64,000 nucleotides of DNA from Fertoeibacter niger (GTDB taxonomy: Bacteria; Pseudomonadota; Alphaproteobacteria; Rhodobacterales; Rhodobacteraceae). The notes under the pieces are model-generated. The model did no database searches, was not told where the DNA came from, and saw only the letters and a program-made list of their open reading frames with translations. This document shows, one piece after another, positions 63,755 through 64,000 of this stretch. The translations under genes were made by a program, and so were the position numbers. The DNA is taken from positions 496,001 through 560,000 of the forward strand of contig NZ_WHUT02000001.1 in assembly GCF_009380135.2 (NCBI RefSeq), given 5' to 3'. Numbering within the stretch: position 1 is the first letter of the stretch; each line of letters starts with the position of its first letter.

Positions 63755-64000
63755 ATGCCCCTGCCCCGTTTTCTTGCCGCCGCCATGGCGCTGGCCGCTG
63801 CGACCGGCGCGGCCCATGCCGGTTGCGGCCCCGATCCCGACCCCTGCGAAACCGCGATGGGCAGCTATCAGATTTCCCTGCCCCAAGGGGCCACGGGCAT
63901 GCCCGCCGTGGTGTTCCTGCATGGCTATGGCGGGTCGGCCAAGGGCACGATGGCGAACAAGGCGATGGTGGAACTGATGATGACGCGCGGCTATGCCTTC
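63755..64000 (+). CDS. Secreted alpha/beta hydrolase (PHB depolymerase/esterase-like), N-terminal part
   Basis: The gene runs off the right edge; 82 codons are present. A signal peptide (MPLPRFLAAAMALAAATGAAHA) is followed by a small Cys-containing stretch (GCGPDPDPCETAMG) and VVFLHGYGGSAKG, the oxyanion HG motif of the esterase/PHB depolymerase branch. The nucleophile is beyond the window. Substrate unknown. It follows the rhodanese gene by four bases, so it is part of the same run. Confidence 0.75.
   Translation, partial: MPLPRFLAAAMALAAATGAAHAGCGPDPDPCETAMGSYQISLPQGATGMPAVVFLHGYGGSAKGTMANKAMVELMMTRGYAF

Overview
The window looks like chromosomal sequence from a GC-rich alphaproteobacterium of the Rhodobacter/Paracoccus group (Rhodobacterales). 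The basis is a GC content in the mid-60s percent by eye, Rhodobacterales-style gene order (DUF177-rpmF, plsX-fabH-ihfA-merR; argS-SPOR-nagZ-scpA-scpB), a TakP-like TRAP protein, an OlsB-type ornithine-lipid acyltransferase and a gene-transfer-agent (GTA) type lysis pair. Most of it is dense housekeeping DNA. The accessory-looking parts are at about 38.9-49.0 kb, 50.4-60.9 kb and 61.1-64.0 kb. No gap without a gene exceeds 300 bases, and I saw no CRISPR array, insertion sequence or rRNA.

Layout. 0-7.3 kb: start of a citramalate-synthase-like gene, cysS (3' third of foreign-looking composition), a small membrane protein, an MmcQ/YjbR protein, two tandem exported paralogues, the ABC-F ATPase uup, olsB and msrB. 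7.3-12.9 kb: bamE, DUF177-rpmF-plsX-fabH-ihfA-merR and tRNA-Pro(GGG). 12.9-25.5 kb: a bipartite dCTP deaminase, a trio of exported paralogues, the scpB/scpA/nagZ/SPOR/argS block, a GTA-type holin-endolysin pair, ccmE, argC, murI and an acyltransferase. 25.5-38.9 kb: a fused indolepyruvate ferredoxin oxidoreductase with a divergent LysR regulator, an ECF sigma factor with its DGPF/YCII partner, a MAPEG protein, purL, a BolA-Grx4 pair, zapA with a coiled-coil partner, and transketolase.

38.9-49.0 kb is a seven-gene minus-strand operon that reads as uptake and breakdown of an unsaturated uronic-acid oligosaccharide. It encodes a GH105-type unsaturated glycuronyl hydrolase, KduI, an unrecognised 820-residue protein and a complete MalEFGK-type ABC importer. 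A divergent LacI regulator flanks it, with a candidate operator in the shared intergenic region. The 820-residue protein is the best candidate here for an undescribed enzyme.

50.4-56.7 kb carries a TctE/TctD two-component system, an orphan periplasmic binding protein and a TctCBA tripartite tricarboxylate transporter; together they could form a three-component sensing and transport unit. A 49-residue DUF1127-like gene follows, then a TakP-type TRAP binding protein facing its two permease genes. The right end (61.1 kb onward) is a tightly packed run of exported proteins: two cysteine-rich proteins of unknown function, an SCO1/SenC protein, a YHS-domain protein, a rhodanese and the start of a secreted alpha/beta hydrolase. 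It suggests periplasmic copper or thiol handling.
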